Below, piece after piece: positions 7,275 to 15,996 of a stretch of 29,778 nt of DNA. Source of the DNA: Trebonia sp. (GTDB lineage Bacteria > Actinomycetota > Actinomycetes > Streptosporangiales > Streptosporangiaceae); contig JASHPP010000244.1 of assembly GCA_030038035.1 (NCBI GenBank), forward strand, positions 1-29,778, read 5' to 3'. Every line of letters begins with the position of its first letter. The first letter of the stretch is position 1. A program made the position numbers and the translations under genes. The notes under the pieces were generated by a model. It saw only the letters and a program-made list of their open reading frames with translations, ran no database searches and was not told where the DNA came from.

Positions 7275-7336
7275 ATTGGGCCATTGGCGGCAATGGCCCA
7301 ATCTATTCGGGCCAGATACGCCAATGGCCCGATTGG
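7275..7336 (-). promoter_or_regulatory. Two competing 12-bp hairpins upstream of the DUF2520-panC-coaX genes
   Basis: ATTGGGCCATTG (7275-7286) and CAATGGCCCAAT (7291-7302) are perfect inverted repeats with a 4-base loop. The segment GGGCCATTGGCG (7278-7289) is also a perfect 12-base inverted partner of CGCCAATGGCCC (7319-7330). The two pairings share bases and exclude each other, as in attenuators, or the three copies may be operator half-sites. The element lies about 110 bases upstream of the DUF2520 gene start and about 60 bases past the DUF3180 stop. Confidence 0.5.
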
Positions 7337-7395
7337 TGGCTACGCCGGAGTCTCGTTTCCAGCCACTCTGGCTATCGCGCGAACCAGCTCTCCCA

Positions 7396-7887
7396 TCAGT
7401 TGTGGAAGGGGGACGGGCGGGGCGGGGCAGGCTCGTCGTCCTTGTCCTGGTTCGGGTTCTTGGGGACGCGGCAGCAGTACTCAAGGAACAGGGCGGCCGC
7501 GAGAAGCACCAGGGACGAGCCGAAGGACACGCTGGCCGTGATGAGGTCGTTGCGCGGGGTGGTCGCGTTCAGCATCCCCGACAGGTAGCCGACGAAGCCG
7601 GCGGACACCCCGGCGAACAGCGCGGCGGCCAGCGAGCTGGCCTTGGCCAGCGCGACCATCCGCGCGACGAACAGCGGCGGCACGGGCTTGGCGCCGGGGC
7701 GCCCGTGGATGCGGGCCTGCAGGTCGTGGCCGGTCCAGGCTTCCGCGCCCGCCGCGATCAGCAGGGCGGGCACGCCGGTCCAGGTGAGCGGCGGCAGCTT
7801 GCTGTAAACGACGGTCAGCAGCGCCCAGGTCACGCCGACGGCGACGACGCCCACGAGCAGCAGCGTCCGCCCCCTGGTGGGTTTCAC
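7396..7887 (-). CDS. DUF3180 integral membrane protein
   Basis: 163 residues with four membrane helices: about 9-28 (TLLLVGVVAVGVTWALL), 37-52, 83-105 and 119-140, then a charged, Pro-rich cytoplasmic tail (KNPNQDKDDEPAPP). DUF3180 (Rv3605c) is almost always directly downstream of folK in actinobacteria; its function is unknown. The GTG at 7887 overlaps the folK stop as GTGA (7884-7887). It is the last gene of the folate run; the gap to the next gene carries the paired hairpins described separately. Confidence 0.85.
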   Translation of the reverse strand: MKPTRGRTLLLVGVVAVGVTWALLTVVYSKLPPLTWTGVPALLIAAGAEAWTGHDLQARIHGRPGAKPVPPLFVARMVALAKASSLAAALFAGVSAGFVGYLSGMLNATTPRNDLITASVSFGSSLVLLAAALFLEYCCRVPKNPNQDKDDEPAPPRPSPFHN

Positions 7888-8405
7888 GTGTCCCCCGGCG
7901 GGACAGTCAGCCTCGGCTCGGCGCGGCGGACGCCGGAGGTGTCTGCGGCGGCGAGCAGGGTCGCTACGGGACCGTGGCCGGGCAGCACCGCGTCCGGGTC
8001 CACGTCGTGCCACGGGGCGAGCACGAACGCGCGCTCATGCGCGCGCGGGTGCGGCAGCGTCAGCTCCGGATCCGTGCTCGCCTCACCGTCCACGGTGATG
8101 ATGTCGATGTCGAGCGTGCGCGGTCCCCAGCGCACCTCGCGCACCCGGCGGTAAGCGGCCTCGATCTCGTGCAGGTACCCGAGCAGCGCGCGCGAGGGCA
8201 GGGTCGTGCGCGCCAGCAGCACGGCGTTCAGGTAGTCCGGCTGCGGGGGCCCGCCGACGGGGACCGTCTCGTAGACCGGCGACACCGCGATCACCTGCAC
8301 CTCCGGTATCCCGGCGATGGCATCCACGGCTCCTTGCAGGATGTCCCGCCTGGCTCCGAGGTTACTGCCGAGAGCGAGCACAACCGACCGGGCAGCCGGT
8401 CTCAC
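7884..8405 (-). CDS. folK: 2-amino-4-hydroxy-6-hydroxymethyldihydropteridine pyrophosphokinase
   Basis: A 173-residue HPPK, which transfers pyrophosphate from ATP to the pterin alcohol ahead of FolP in folate synthesis. Signature stretches are LALGSNLGARRDIL near the start, PVYETVPVGG, the Mg/ATP site RWGPRTLDIDII and LPHPRAHERAFVLAP. The GTG start at 8405 overlaps the folP stop as GTGA (8402-8405); the upstream in-frame codons are low-complexity Arg/Gly and belong to the folP tail in another frame. In relatives folB lies between folP and folK; here the two genes overlap directly. Confidence 0.95.
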   Translation of the reverse strand: MRPAARSVVLALGSNLGARRDILQGAVDAIAGIPEVQVIAVSPVYETVPVGGPPQPDYLNAVLLARTTLPSRALLGYLHEIEAAYRRVREVRWGPRTLDIDIITVDGEASTDPELTLPHPRAHERAFVLAPWHDVDPDAVLPGHGPVATLLAAADTSGVRRAEPRLTVPPGDT

Positions 8406-9304
8406 TGTCGCCGCTGCGCGCGCGCCGCCGCCGCCGCGCGCCAGGCGGCGGCTACCCGGACCGCGTCGGCGTTCGCGGGGACGCGGTGCACCCGCACGCA
8501 CCAGGCGCCTCCGGCCGCGGCGAGCGCCGTGACCGCGGCGGTGGCGTCGTCGGTCTCGGTAAACGGCCGCGGGGTGCCGTCCGGCGCCGCGAGGAGGGTG
8601 CCGAGGTGGCGCTTGCGGGACGCGCCGACCAGCACGGGAAAGTCGCGGCCGCCGATGTGCGCGACCTCCCGCAGGCTGACGAGCAGCTCCCAGTTGTGGG
8701 CGTCCGGGCCTTGCCAGCCGGGCAGCTTGCTGAAGCCGAGCCCTGGGTCAAGCACGATCGTCGAGGGGTCGACGCCCTCGGCGGTCACCGCGTCGATCCG
8801 CTGCGCCAGCTCGTCGCGCACCTCTACGACCACGTCCTGGAAGACGGCGCGTTTGTCCATGTCGTGACTGTGGCCCCGCCAGTGCATCACGACGTAGGGA
8901 ACCCCGGCCTTCGCCACCAGCCGTGGCATATGCGGATCGGCGAGCCCGCCGCTCACGTCGTTGACCAGGCTGACCCCTGCCTCGAGCGCGAACTCGGCCA
9001 CCTGGGCGCGCATCGTGTCCACGCTCACCACTACCCCGGCCTTGACCAGCTCGGTTATCACCGGCCGCACCCGGCGCAGCTCCTCCTCCGCCGAGACGCG
9101 CTGCGCCCCGGGCCTGGTGGACTCGCCGCCAACGTCGACGATGTCGGCCCCGGCGGCGACCAGGTCCAGGCCGTGCCCGATCGCGGCCGCCGCGCCATAC
9201 CACTGGCCGCCATCGGAGAAGGAGTCGGGCGTCACGTTAACCACGCCCATCACGAGGCAGCGGCCAGCGGCCGGCGTCCCCGACAGGCCAGGCAAACCCG
9301 CCAT
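8402..9304 (-). CDS. folP: Dihydropteroate synthase
   Basis: A 300-residue TIM-barrel enzyme joining p-aminobenzoate to the pterin pyrophosphate, the sulphonamide target. Both family signatures are present: MGVVNVTPDSFSDGG (about residues 17-31) and DIVDVGGESTRPGA (about 52-65); later come VSVDTMRA, LVNDVSGG, VVMHWRG, LDPGLGFSK and LVGASRKRHLG. The ATG at 9304 is supported by TAGGGGAC immediately upstream. It follows the lysyl-phosphatidylglycerol synthase gene by 5 bases and overlaps folK by 4. Confidence 0.95.
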   Translation of the reverse strand: MAGLPGLSGTPAAGRCLVMGVVNVTPDSFSDGGQWYGAAAAIGHGLDLVAAGADIVDVGGESTRPGAQRVSAEEELRRVRPVITELVKAGVVVSVDTMRAQVAEFALEAGVSLVNDVSGGLADPHMPRLVAKAGVPYVVMHWRGHSHDMDKRAVFQDVVVEVRDELAQRIDAVTAEGVDPSTIVLDPGLGFSKLPGWQGPDAHNWELLVSLREVAHIGGRDFPVLVGASRKRHLGTLLAAPDGTPRPFTETDDATAAVTALAAAGGAWCVRVHRVPANADAVRVAAAWRAAAAARAQRRQ

Positions 9305-9309
9305 GTCCC

Positions 9310-11199
9310 CTAGCCCTGCGCCAGGGACGACGGCGACCGGCGCACGGTCGCGCGCGCCCGGCGGCTGAGCCTGCGCAGGCCCAGCCCGCGGGCCAGCCGC
9401 CTGGCGTACCGCTTGACTTCGAGCTTCGGCCAGACGAGGAACGCCTCGGCCTCCAGTGCCGCGAGCGCGATGCGCGGCGCGTCCCTGCCGCCGGGGAACA
9501 CGAAGAACCGCGGCTCCCAGACTGGGCAGAACTTCGCGTTGAACTTGTACAGCGACTCGATCTGGAACCAGCGGGACATGAAGACGAGCAGCGACCGCCA
9601 CGCCTTGGTCACGGGGCCGGCGCCGATCCGCTCACCGCGCTCGAGCGCCGAGCGGAACATGGCGAAGTTCAGCGACATGCGCTTGACGCCGAGCTCGGGC
9701 GCGGCCTTGATCGCCTCGACGATCAGGTAGTCGTTCAGGCCGGGCTGCGCGGTCCGGTCGCGCCGCATCAGGTCGAGCGACAGGCCGTCGGCCCCCCAGG
9801 GGACGAAGTGCAGGACGGCGCGCAGCACGCCGTTCTCCTTCGCGGTCACCATGACGCAGTCGTCGTCGCCGGCGCCGCCGAGCCGGCCGAGCGCCATGGA
9901 AAAGCCCCGCTCGGTGTGCCCGCCCAGCCAGGAGTCGGCCATCTTGACGATCCGGTCCAGTTCCGCCTGCGGGATGTCCCGGATACGGCGGACCTCGGCG
10001 GCGTACCCGTTCTTGGCCACCCGGTTGACCATCTGCCGGACGTTGCGCATCTGGCGGCCGGAAAGGCTGAAGTCCGCCACGTTCAGGACCGCCTCATCGC
10101 CAAGCTCGAGTGCGGTCAGGTCCCCTTCCCTGCACCACACCTCGGCGCCGAGCTCGCTGCAGCCCATGACCGCGGGACGCCACGCGTGCTGGGCGGCCAC
10201 CGCGAGGAACTCCGCGATGGCGCCTGGCCACGCCTCCGGGTCACCGATCGGGTCGCCCGCCGCGAGCATCACGCCAGAGACGACCCGGTAGCACACGCAC
10301 GCCTTGCCCGACGGGGACCAGATCACGCTCTTGTCGTTGCGCAGCGCGAAGTAGCCGAGCGAGTCGCGGTCGCCGTGCCGGTCGAGCAGGGCCCTGATCC
10401 GGCCCGCGTCGGCCGTGCCGAGGCGGGCCCGCGGCTGCGCCGGGCGCAGGAACAGGTACACGGTGACGACGAGCGTGAACACGCCGAGCAGGCTTGTCAG
10501 CAGGTGGTACAGGTCGGCGCGGCCGGCGGAGACCCACTGCACCGGCCCGTACACCCCGACCAGCTCGTACACCACGTCCTGCACCCGCACCGCGACCGGG
10601 TAGCTGCCTGCCAGCCCGCCCATGGCGATATAGCCGAGCCCGATCGCGAGGTCGGCCGCGGCAAGCACCAGGAAGACGCGCAGCGCGTTCCACCGGGTGC
10701 GCGGGTCGCCCACGGCGTAGAACTCGTCGTGGAAGTACAGCAGCGCGGCCAGCAGCACGATGGCCACGAAGGCCGAGTAGACGCGCGGCGCGTTCATGAG
10801 CCCGTGCATGAAGTGGATGACGATGTCGAACACGAGCAGGGCGAGCACCGCCTGCCAGGCGCGGCGCTTGCGCCGCCGCAGCCCGTGCGAGAGCACCAGC
10901 AGCATCAGGCCGATGATCACGTCGGCGCTGCGCGTGACGTTGGTCAGCGTGCCCGGCACGAACGCGTTGAGCTTGTGGAACTTCTCGTGCAAGGCGGGGT
11001 TGAAGATGGCCAGCACGTCGGAAAGGCCGATCAGCAGGCAGACCAGCGCCGCGACGCCCGGGATCCAGGCCCGGCGCCGCACGGACTTGCGCGCCGGCGA
11101 ACCGGCTTTGCCTCGCCGATCCGCGGGATCGGCTGAGTTGCTCTCGCTCATCTCAAGTCTCTTGTCAGGCCCCGGATCACGGAGCAGCAGCGTACTCAT
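9310..11199 (-). CDS. Phosphatidylglycerol lysyltransferase-like membrane protein (DUF2156)
   Basis: 629 residues. The N-terminal half carries about six membrane helices (roughly 45-66, 91-107, 113-135, 142-160, 173-197, 230-251); the C-terminal half (about 265-590) is the cytosolic double-GNAT domain of MprF/LysX proteins, with SLGYFALRNDKSVIWS, GDPIGDPEAWPGAI, MRNVRQMVNR, GLSLDLMRRD and LNFAMFRSALERGE. These enzymes use Lys-tRNA to lysinylate phosphatidylglycerol, giving resistance to cationic peptides. Mycobacterial LysX fuses this unit to a LysRS; here it is free-standing, with lysS about 5 kb downstream in the same orientation. It is unusual to find it inside the fol genes (folE before, folP after). 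ATG 11199 has GAGGCGGG upstream; ATG 11151 is an alternative. Confidence 0.82.
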   Translation of the reverse strand: MSTLLLRDPGPDKRLEMSESNSADPADRRGKAGSPARKSVRRRAWIPGVAALVCLLIGLSDVLAIFNPALHEKFHKLNAFVPGTLTNVTRSADVIIGLMLLVLSHGLRRRKRRAWQAVLALLVFDIVIHFMHGLMNAPRVYSAFVAIVLLAALLYFHDEFYAVGDPRTRWNALRVFLVLAAADLAIGLGYIAMGGLAGSYPVAVRVQDVVYELVGVYGPVQWVSAGRADLYHLLTSLLGVFTLVVTVYLFLRPAQPRARLGTADAGRIRALLDRHGDRDSLGYFALRNDKSVIWSPSGKACVCYRVVSGVMLAAGDPIGDPEAWPGAIAEFLAVAAQHAWRPAVMGCSELGAEVWCREGDLTALELGDEAVLNVADFSLSGRQMRNVRQMVNRVAKNGYAAEVRRIRDIPQAELDRIVKMADSWLGGHTERGFSMALGRLGGAGDDDCVMVTAKENGVLRAVLHFVPWGADGLSLDLMRRDRTAQPGLNDYLIVEAIKAAPELGVKRMSLNFAMFRSALERGERIGAGPVTKAWRSLLVFMSRWFQIESLYKFNAKFCPVWEPRFFVFPGGRDAPRIALAALEAEAFLVWPKLEVKRYARRLARGLGLRRLSRRARATVRRSPSSLAQG

Positions 11200-11246
11200 G
11201 ACAAGCCCGCCTCGTGCAGCAACCGTGATCTGCTGAAGATTTTCAT
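11196..11246 (-). CDS. Possible 16-residue leader peptide
   Basis: A short frame, MKIFSRSRLLHEAGLS, has a GCGGGGG purine-rich site directly before its ATG and ends in a TGA that overlaps the next gene's ATG as ATGA (11196-11199). This could couple translation of the membrane lysyltransferase to a leader. The frame is open farther upstream as well, and the peptide resembles nothing I know, so it may be chance. Confidence 0.25.
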   Translation of the reverse strand: MKIFSRSRLLHEAGLS

Positions 11247-11502
11247 ACCCCCGCGGTAGCTTGTGCGCACAACGCGCCGGGCGGTCAGCGCCCCCATCAC
11301 ACGTCCCCTAGACACCGTACCTCCAACGGCAAGCCACCGGGCTAACGACTGTGTAAACACAGCCGGCCATTTTGTTAGACGCACGCGGGACCGTTTTCGG
11401 CGAGCGAAATTCTGCGGGCTTTCGCTGCCCCCGCTAAAGAACCTGAAACCCCCGAGAACGCCGTGCGCTCACTAGTGCATACGTGCGTAGTGGGCGAGGG
11501 GT
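11200..11502. other. Non-coding gap between folE and the lysyltransferase gene
   Basis: 303 bases, AT-richer than the flanks. It holds a perfect dyad CTGTGT-AA-ACACAG (11349-11362) of operator type, a short frame MKIFSRSRLLHEAGLS on the minus strand (ATG 11246, preceded by GCGGGGG) whose TGA overlaps the ATG of the lysyltransferase gene, and a CACTAGTG palindrome near 11469. No convincing full gene is visible. Confidence 0.5.
11349..11362. promoter_or_regulatory. Operator-like dyad
   Basis: CTGTGT and ACACAG, perfect 6-bp arms around AA, lie about 150 bases upstream of the lysyltransferase gene. The same half-sites in the opposite arrangement (ACACAG-TCC-CTGTGT) occur at 29129-29143 ahead of the penicillin-binding protein gene. 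The binding protein is unknown. Confidence 0.3.
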
Positions 11503-12159
11503 TCAGCGGTGTCCGAACAGCAGGCTCATCGCTTCCGCGCGAGTCCGCGTCTGGTCGCGGAAGATGCCGCGGACCGCCGACGTGACGGTCTTGGCGCCTG
11601 GCTTGCGGACACCGCGCATGGACATGCACAGGTGCTCGGCCTCGATCACCACGATCACGCCCCTGGGCTCGATGATGCGCATGAGCGCCTCCGCCACCTG
11701 GCAGGTCAGCCGCTCCTGCACTTGCGGCCGCCTGGCGTACAGGTCGACAAGCCGCGCGAGCTTGGACAGGCCGGTGATCTCACCCTTGGCGTTCGGGATG
11801 TACCCGATGTGCGCCTTGCCGAAGAAGGGCACCAGGTGGTGTTCGCACATGCTGTACATCTCGATGTCACGCACGAGCACGATCTCGTCGTGCTCGGCGT
11901 CGAAGACGGTGGTGAGCACGTCCTCGGGCCGCTGCCGCATGCCGACGAACTGCTCGGCGTACATCCTGGCGACCCGGGCCGGGGTGTCCAGCAGCCCGTC
12001 CCGCTCCGGGTCCTCGCCGATGGCGAGCAGGATCTCCCTGACCGCGCGCTCGATGCGCGGCTGATCGACCGGCGGCGGGCCGGGAGGTTCGGGAAGTCCG
12101 CCGTCCGGTTCGCTCGTCAGGTCAAGCCGGTCACCAGGGCGGGCCTCAGGCGTTGTCAT
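11503..12159 (-). CDS. folE: GTP cyclohydrolase I
   Basis: A 218-residue type I enzyme that converts GTP to dihydroneopterin triphosphate, opening the folate pathway. Zinc ligands are visible: Cys105 and His108 in [18 protein letters not shown] and Cys178 in [10 protein letters not shown]; the C-terminal [11 protein letters not shown] is typical. Residues 1-30 are a Pro/Asp-rich extension without obvious fold. I chose ATG 12159 because the family alignment starts shortly after and the upstream frame is simply the complement of the ftsH tail; the gene overlaps ftsH by 14 bases. FolE, FolP and FolK here cover most of dihydropteroate synthesis, but FolB is not found. Confidence 0.95.
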   Translation of the reverse strand: MTTPEARPGDRLDLTSEPDGGLPEPPGPPPVDQPRIERAVREILLAIGEDPERDGLLDTPARVARMYAEQFVGMRQRPEDVLTTVFDAEHDEIVLVRDIEMYSMCEHHLVPFFGKAHIGYIPNAKGEITGLSKLARLVDLYARRPQVQERLTCQVAEALMRIIEPRGVIVVIEAEHLCMSMRGVRKPGAKTVTSAVRGIFRDQTRTRAEAMSLLFGHR

Positions 12160-14158
12160 CGCCGGCCGCTGCCCCGTCGACACCGAATCCAAGCGCCTGC
12201 CTGCCGGCGCCGTTCGCGCCGTCGGGGCCGAGCGCGGAGCTCGCCGCGAGCGCGAGTTCCTTTGGCGAAAGGACCGGCGGGCGATCCGACGGCAGCCGCT
12301 TCCCGTACCCGGTGTAGCTGCCGCGGGCTGGGCGCTTCTCGACCGGGGCGAAGATCTCGATGACCTCCTTGCGGGAGACGGTCTCCCTGTCAAGGAGCCG
12401 CAGCACCAGCGCGTCGAGCACGTCGCGGTACTCCACGAGCACCTCCCACGCCTCGTCGTGCGCGGCCTCGATCAGCCGCCGGATCTCCTCGTCGATCGCG
12501 GACGCGATCTCCTCGGAGTAGTCCCGGCTGTGCGACATGTCCCTGCCGATGAACGGCTCGCCGTCACCGCTGCCGAACTTCCTGGCGCCGAGCCGCTCGC
12601 TCATGCCGAACTCGGTGACCATGTTGCGGGCGACCTGCGTGGCCTTCTCGATGTCGTTGGCGGCGCCGCTCGTCGGCTCGTGGAAGATCAGCTCCTCGGC
12701 CGTGCGGCCGCCGAGCAGCATCGCGAGCTGGTCCTGCATCTCGGCCCGGGTGACGAGGAACTTGTCTTCGGTCGGCAGCGCCTGCGTGTAGCCGAGCGCC
12801 CGGCCGCGCGGGATGATCGTCACCTTGTGCACCGGGTCGGCGTGCGGCATCGCGTGCCCCACCAGGGCGTGCCCGCCCTCGTGGTAGGCGATCAGCTTCC
12901 GCTCCGCCTCCGACAGCAGCACGCTCTTGCGCTCGGGTCCTGCCATGACCCGGTCGATGGCCTCCTCGAGCGCGGCCATGTGGATCTGCTTGCCGTTGCC
13001 GCGCGCGGTCAGCAGCGCCGCTTCGTTGATCACGTTGGCAAGGTCTGCGCCGGTGAAGCCGGGCGTCCGGCGCGCGATCACGTCCAGGTCGGCGTCGGAC
13101 GCGATCGGCTTGCCGCGCGCGTGCACCTTCAGGATGCCCCTGCGGCCCGCGAGGTCCGGCTGGGCCACGACGATTTGCCGGTCGAACCGGCCGGGGCGCA
13201 GCAGTGCGGGGTCGAGGATGTCCGGCCGGTTCGTGGCGGCGATCACGATCACGCCGCCCTTGGTGTCGAAGCCGTCGAGCTCGACAAGCATCTGGTTGAG
13301 CGTCTGCTCGCGCTCGTCGTGCCCGCCGCCGAGTCCCGCGCCGCGGTGCCGGCCCACGGCGTCGATCTCGTCGACGAACACGATCGCCGGGGCGTTCGCC
13401 TTTGCCTGCTCGAACAGGTCGCGCACCCGGGAGGCGCCGACGCCGACGAACATCTCCACGAAGTCCGAGCCGGAGATCGAATAGAACGGCACGCCGGCCT
13501 CGCCGGCCACGGCGCGGGCGAGCAGGGTCTTGCCGGTGCCCGGCGGGCCGTACAGCAGCACGCCCTTGGGGATCTTCGCGCCGATCGCCTGGAATTTCGC
13601 CGGGTTCTGCAGGAACTCCTTGATCTCCTGCAGCTCCTCGATGGCCTCGTCGGCGCCGGCCACGTCGGCGAACGTGGTCTTCGGCGTGTCCTTGGTGATC
13701 AGCTTGGCGCGCGACTTGCCGAAATTCATCACGCGCGACCCGCCGCCCTGCATCTGAGTCAGCAGGAAGAAGAAGAACAGCGCGATGATCAGGTAGGGGA
13801 TGAACGTCTCAAGCAAGCTGAGCAGCGCGCTCGACTTGGGGATCTGCACGTTGTAGCCGCCGGGGAGCTCGCCAGCGTCGTACTCCTTCTGGAGCAGCTC
13901 CTGCAGCTGCTGTCCCTGCCCGGTGATCCAGTCGGACTGGTACTGCTGGCCGCTCTTCGTGGTGATCTGAATCGTCTGGTTCTTGTCGGTGAGCACGGCG
14001 GACTTCACCTTGCCGTGCTCGATGAGCTGCACGACGTACCCGGTGTCCTCGTTCTGGTAAGAGCTACCGGAATTCGCCCAGCCAAGCGTGATCGTGATGA
14101 CCAGCACCGCAAGCAGTACCAGCAGTAGCGGTCCGCGGAAATAGCGCTTCAATTCCAT
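12146..14158 (-). CDS. ftsH: ATP-dependent zinc metalloprotease FtsH
   Basis: A 670-residue membrane-anchored AAA+ protease that degrades misfolded and regulatory membrane proteins. Membrane helices span about 9-28 and 114-136, flanking an extracytoplasmic domain. The AAA module has Walker A GPPGTGKT (204-211), Walker B FVDEID (261-266) and the second region of homology with [21 protein letters not shown]. The protease site is HEGGH (426-430; zinc ligands His426 and His430, base Glu427), where most FtsH have HEAGH. ATG 14158 has GAGGGGG upstream. It precedes folE with a 14-base overlap, as in M. tuberculosis. Confidence 0.97.
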   Translation of the reverse strand: MELKRYFRGPLLLVLLAVLVITITLGWANSGSSYQNEDTGYVVQLIEHGKVKSAVLTDKNQTIQITTKSGQQYQSDWITGQGQQLQELLQKEYDAGELPGGYNVQIPKSSALLSLLETFIPYLIIALFFFFLLTQMQGGGSRVMNFGKSRAKLITKDTPKTTFADVAGADEAIEELQEIKEFLQNPAKFQAIGAKIPKGVLLYGPPGTGKTLLARAVAGEAGVPFYSISGSDFVEMFVGVGASRVRDLFEQAKANAPAIVFVDEIDAVGRHRGAGLGGGHDEREQTLNQMLVELDGFDTKGGVIVIAATNRPDILDPALLRPGRFDRQIVVAQPDLAGRRGILKVHARGKPIASDADLDVIARRTPGFTGADLANVINEAALLTARGNGKQIHMAALEEAIDRVMAGPERKSVLLSEAERKLIAYHEGGHALVGHAMPHADPVHKVTIIPRGRALGYTQALPTEDKFLVTRAEMQDQLAMLLGGRTAEELIFHEPTSGAANDIEKATQVARNMVTEFGMSERLGARKFGSGDGEPFIGRDMSHSRDYSEEIASAIDEEIRRLIEAAHDEAWEVLVEYRDVLDALVLRLLDRETVSRKEVIEIFAPVEKRPARGSYTGYGKRLPSDRPPVLSPKELALAASSALGPDGANGAGRQALGFGVDGAAAGDDNA

Positions 14159-14252
14159 TGCGAGCGACCCCCTCGGCTTAGGGCCGTTCCCTCCTGACCA
14201 GCCTCACGTCCCGCCGACCACCGGCGGCACTGACCATGCCTGCCCCGCACTG

Positions 14253-14308
14253 CCGGCCGGCTGCGCCGGCCGGGCACAACGCATAAGGAATACCTGACGG
14301 TACATCAA
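14253..14308 (-). promoter_or_regulatory. Possible ftsH promoter and leader hairpin
   Basis: On the minus strand TTGATG (14308-14303) and TATGCG (14285-14280) are 17 bases apart, a fair -35/-10 pair. A perfect 9-bp stem CCGGCCGGC-TGC-GCCGGCCGG (14253-14273) follows at the predicted start point. The hairpin has no T-run; it may stabilise the 5' end of the ftsH message or stop read-through from hpt. Confidence 0.35.
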
Positions 14309-14310
14309 CG

Positions 14311-14922
14311 CTACCGCCCGCGAGATGTGTTCCCCCCGCCGCCATCGGGGGTTCGGGGGGCCGCCCCCTGGGCACGCAGGGCGTCGGGCGCCAGGGTCCC
14401 GATGAACGGCAGGTTGCGGTAACGCTCGGCATAGTCGAGTCCGTACCCAACCACGAACTCGTCAGGCACGTCGAATCCGGTGTAGGCGACCTCGACGTCT
14501 ATCTGCGCGGAGGAGGGTTTGCGCAGCATCGTGCACACCGCGACGGACGCGGGGTCGCGCGACCGCAGGTTGCGGACGAGCCAGGACAGCGTCAGCCCCG
14601 AGTCGACGATGTCCTCGACGATAAGCACGTGCCTGCGGCTGATGTCGGTGTCCAGGTCCTTGAGTATGCGGACCACGCCGGACGACTTCGTGCCCGACCC
14701 GTAGGACGAGACCGCCATCCAGTCCATCTCGACGGGCAGGTGCATCGCGCGGGCAAGGTCCGCCATCACCATGACCGCCCCTTTGAGCACCCCGACGAGC
14801 AGCAGGTCACGGTCGGCGTAATCGGCGTCGATCTGCGCGGCGAGCTCAGCGGTCCTCTTGCTGAGCTGCTCGGACGTGATCAGCACCTCTTTCAGCGCGG
14901 GCCCCATGTCCGCAGCCTCCAT
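14311..14922 (-). CDS. hpt: Hypoxanthine-guanine phosphoribosyltransferase
   Basis: A 203-residue purine-salvage enzyme making IMP and GMP from the bases and PRPP. Diagnostic stretches are [33 protein letters not shown], the PRPP site [15 protein letters not shown] (about residues 98-112) and [20 protein letters not shown]. The conserved protein ends near [10 protein letters not shown]; the last 20 residues come from a dispersed palindromic repeat. ATG 14922 has AAGGAGCGGAG just upstream. Its first 77 bases overlap the 3' end of tilS; the tilS-hpt-ftsH order is conserved in actinobacteria. Confidence 0.95.
   Translation of the reverse strand: MEAADMGPALKEVLITSEQLSKRTAELAAQIDADYADRDLLLVGVLKGAVMVMADLARAMHLPVEMDWMAVSSYGSGTKSSGVVRILKDLDTDISRRHVLIVEDIVDSGLTLSWLVRNLRSRDPASVAVCTMLRKPSSAQIDVEVAYTGFDVPDEFVVGYGLDYAERYRNLPFIGTLAPDALRAQGAAPRTPDGGGGNTSRGR
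14347..14373. repeat. GC-rich palindromic repeat copy inside the hpt 3' end
   Basis: GGGGGTTCGGGGGG followed by CCGCCCCCTGGGC is the same core as in the repeats near 260, 300 and 22832. It lies within the last codons of hpt and encodes the low-complexity tail [11 protein letters not shown], so the repeat has been taken into the reading frame. Confidence 0.6.
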
Positions 14923-15961
14923 GCTCCGCTCCTTCTGCTGTCGACGGGTAGCCCGCGCCGCGGCCGGGCCCGGTCGCGGCGCCGGTCACGTCAACGATCC
15001 CCGTGGCCGCCGCGAAAAACAACTCTCCGTCCCTGCGGGCGGCACGGACGCCGCCCGGCAGGTCGACCCAGCGCTGCCCGTGCCAGTCGGTCACCAGCTC
15101 GCACAGCCGGGCCACGTGCCCCGCGGTGAGCGCGCCCGGCGGGCAGCCCGCCGCGACGGCCGCCGAGCGCAGCACGCGGGCGCGCACCGCGGACGGCATC
15201 CCCGCCAGGGAGGAGGCGGACAGCGGAGAGTCGCCACGGGACCGTTCGGAAGAAATGTCCTCAAGGATCTCCGCGTCGGCGCGCAGCTGATCGGCGGTGC
15301 GGGCAAGGGCCTCGGCGACCCCCGGCCCGAGCGCGGCCTCGAGGGCGGGCAGCGCGTCGAGCCGGACCCGCACCCGGGTGAACCGGCGGTCGGCGTTGTG
15401 CGGGTCTGCCCACGCGCGCAGCCCGAGCGCCTCACACGCCGCGACCGTGACCGACCGCCGCAGGCCGAGCAGCGGGCGCCGGAACACGCCGCGGCGCGGC
15501 GGCATCCCGGCCAGGGACCTCGGCCCTGACCCGCGGGCAAGGCCGAGCAGCACGGTCTCCGCCTGGTCGTCAAGCGTGTGGCCGAGCAGCACCGCGGCCG
15601 CGCCCGTCTCCCGCGCCACCTGGGTGAGCGCCTCGTACCTGGCGGCGCGCGCCGCCGCCTCAGGGCCGCCCGCGCCGCCGACGGTGACGGCGGCGCCGCG
15701 CACGGGATCAAGGCCGAGCCGGGAAAGCACCGCCACCACGTCCGCCGCCCGGCCGGCGGAACCATCCTGCAGCCCGTGGTCGACGGTCACGCCGCCCGCG
15801 CGAAGTCCTGCCCGCGGCGCGACGAATGCCAGCGCCGCGGCGAGCGCGAGCGAGTCCGCCCCTCCCGAGCAGGCGGCGAGCACCAGGTCGCCTGGCGGCA
15901 GATCGCCCACGCAGGCGCGCACCGCGTTGCGGACCGCCGCGACGGCGGGGGCCGGGCCCAC
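14846..15961 (-). CDS. tilS: tRNA(Ile)-lysidine synthase
   Basis: About 371 residues. The N-type PP-loop motif [14 protein letters not shown] (about residues 27-40) is typical of TilS, which attaches lysine to C34 of the AUA-reading tRNA-Ile so that it decodes isoleucine. Also seen are [26 protein letters not shown] and RPLLGLRR. The GTG at 15961 is the best in-frame start with a GGCGGGCGG purine stretch upstream, 35 bases after the DUF2342 stop; no better ATG exists. The last 25 residues overlap hpt, longer than the stop/start overlaps elsewhere in the block, so the natural end may once have been nearer 14920. Confidence 0.9.
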   Translation of the reverse strand: MGPAPAVAAVRNAVRACVGDLPPGDLVLAACSGGADSLALAAALAFVAPRAGLRAGGVTVDHGLQDGSAGRAADVVAVLSRLGLDPVRGAAVTVGGAGGPEAAARAARYEALTQVARETGAAAVLLGHTLDDQAETVLLGLARGSGPRSLAGMPPRRGVFRRPLLGLRRSVTVAACEALGLRAWADPHNADRRFTRVRVRLDALPALEAALGPGVAEALARTADQLRADAEILEDISSERSRGDSPLSASSLAGMPSAVRARVLRSAAVAAGCPPGALTAGHVARLCELVTDWHGQRWVDLPGGVRAARRDGELFFAAATGIVDVTGAATGPGRGAGYPSTAEGAEHGGCGHGARAERGADHVRAAQQEDR

Positions 15962-15996
15962 GTCAGCCGCCCGCCGTGCCGGGGAAATCGGGTCCG

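Noticed and set aside
9808..11136. 442-codon open frame on the plus strand opposite the lysyltransferase gene
   Set aside because: Low-complexity His/Arg/Val-rich translation; the minus strand gene has clear membrane helices and domain motifs.
12458..14128. 556-codon open frame on the plus strand opposite ftsH
   Set aside because: Its residues are the complement of FtsH codons, with no motif or ribosome site; ftsH is certain.
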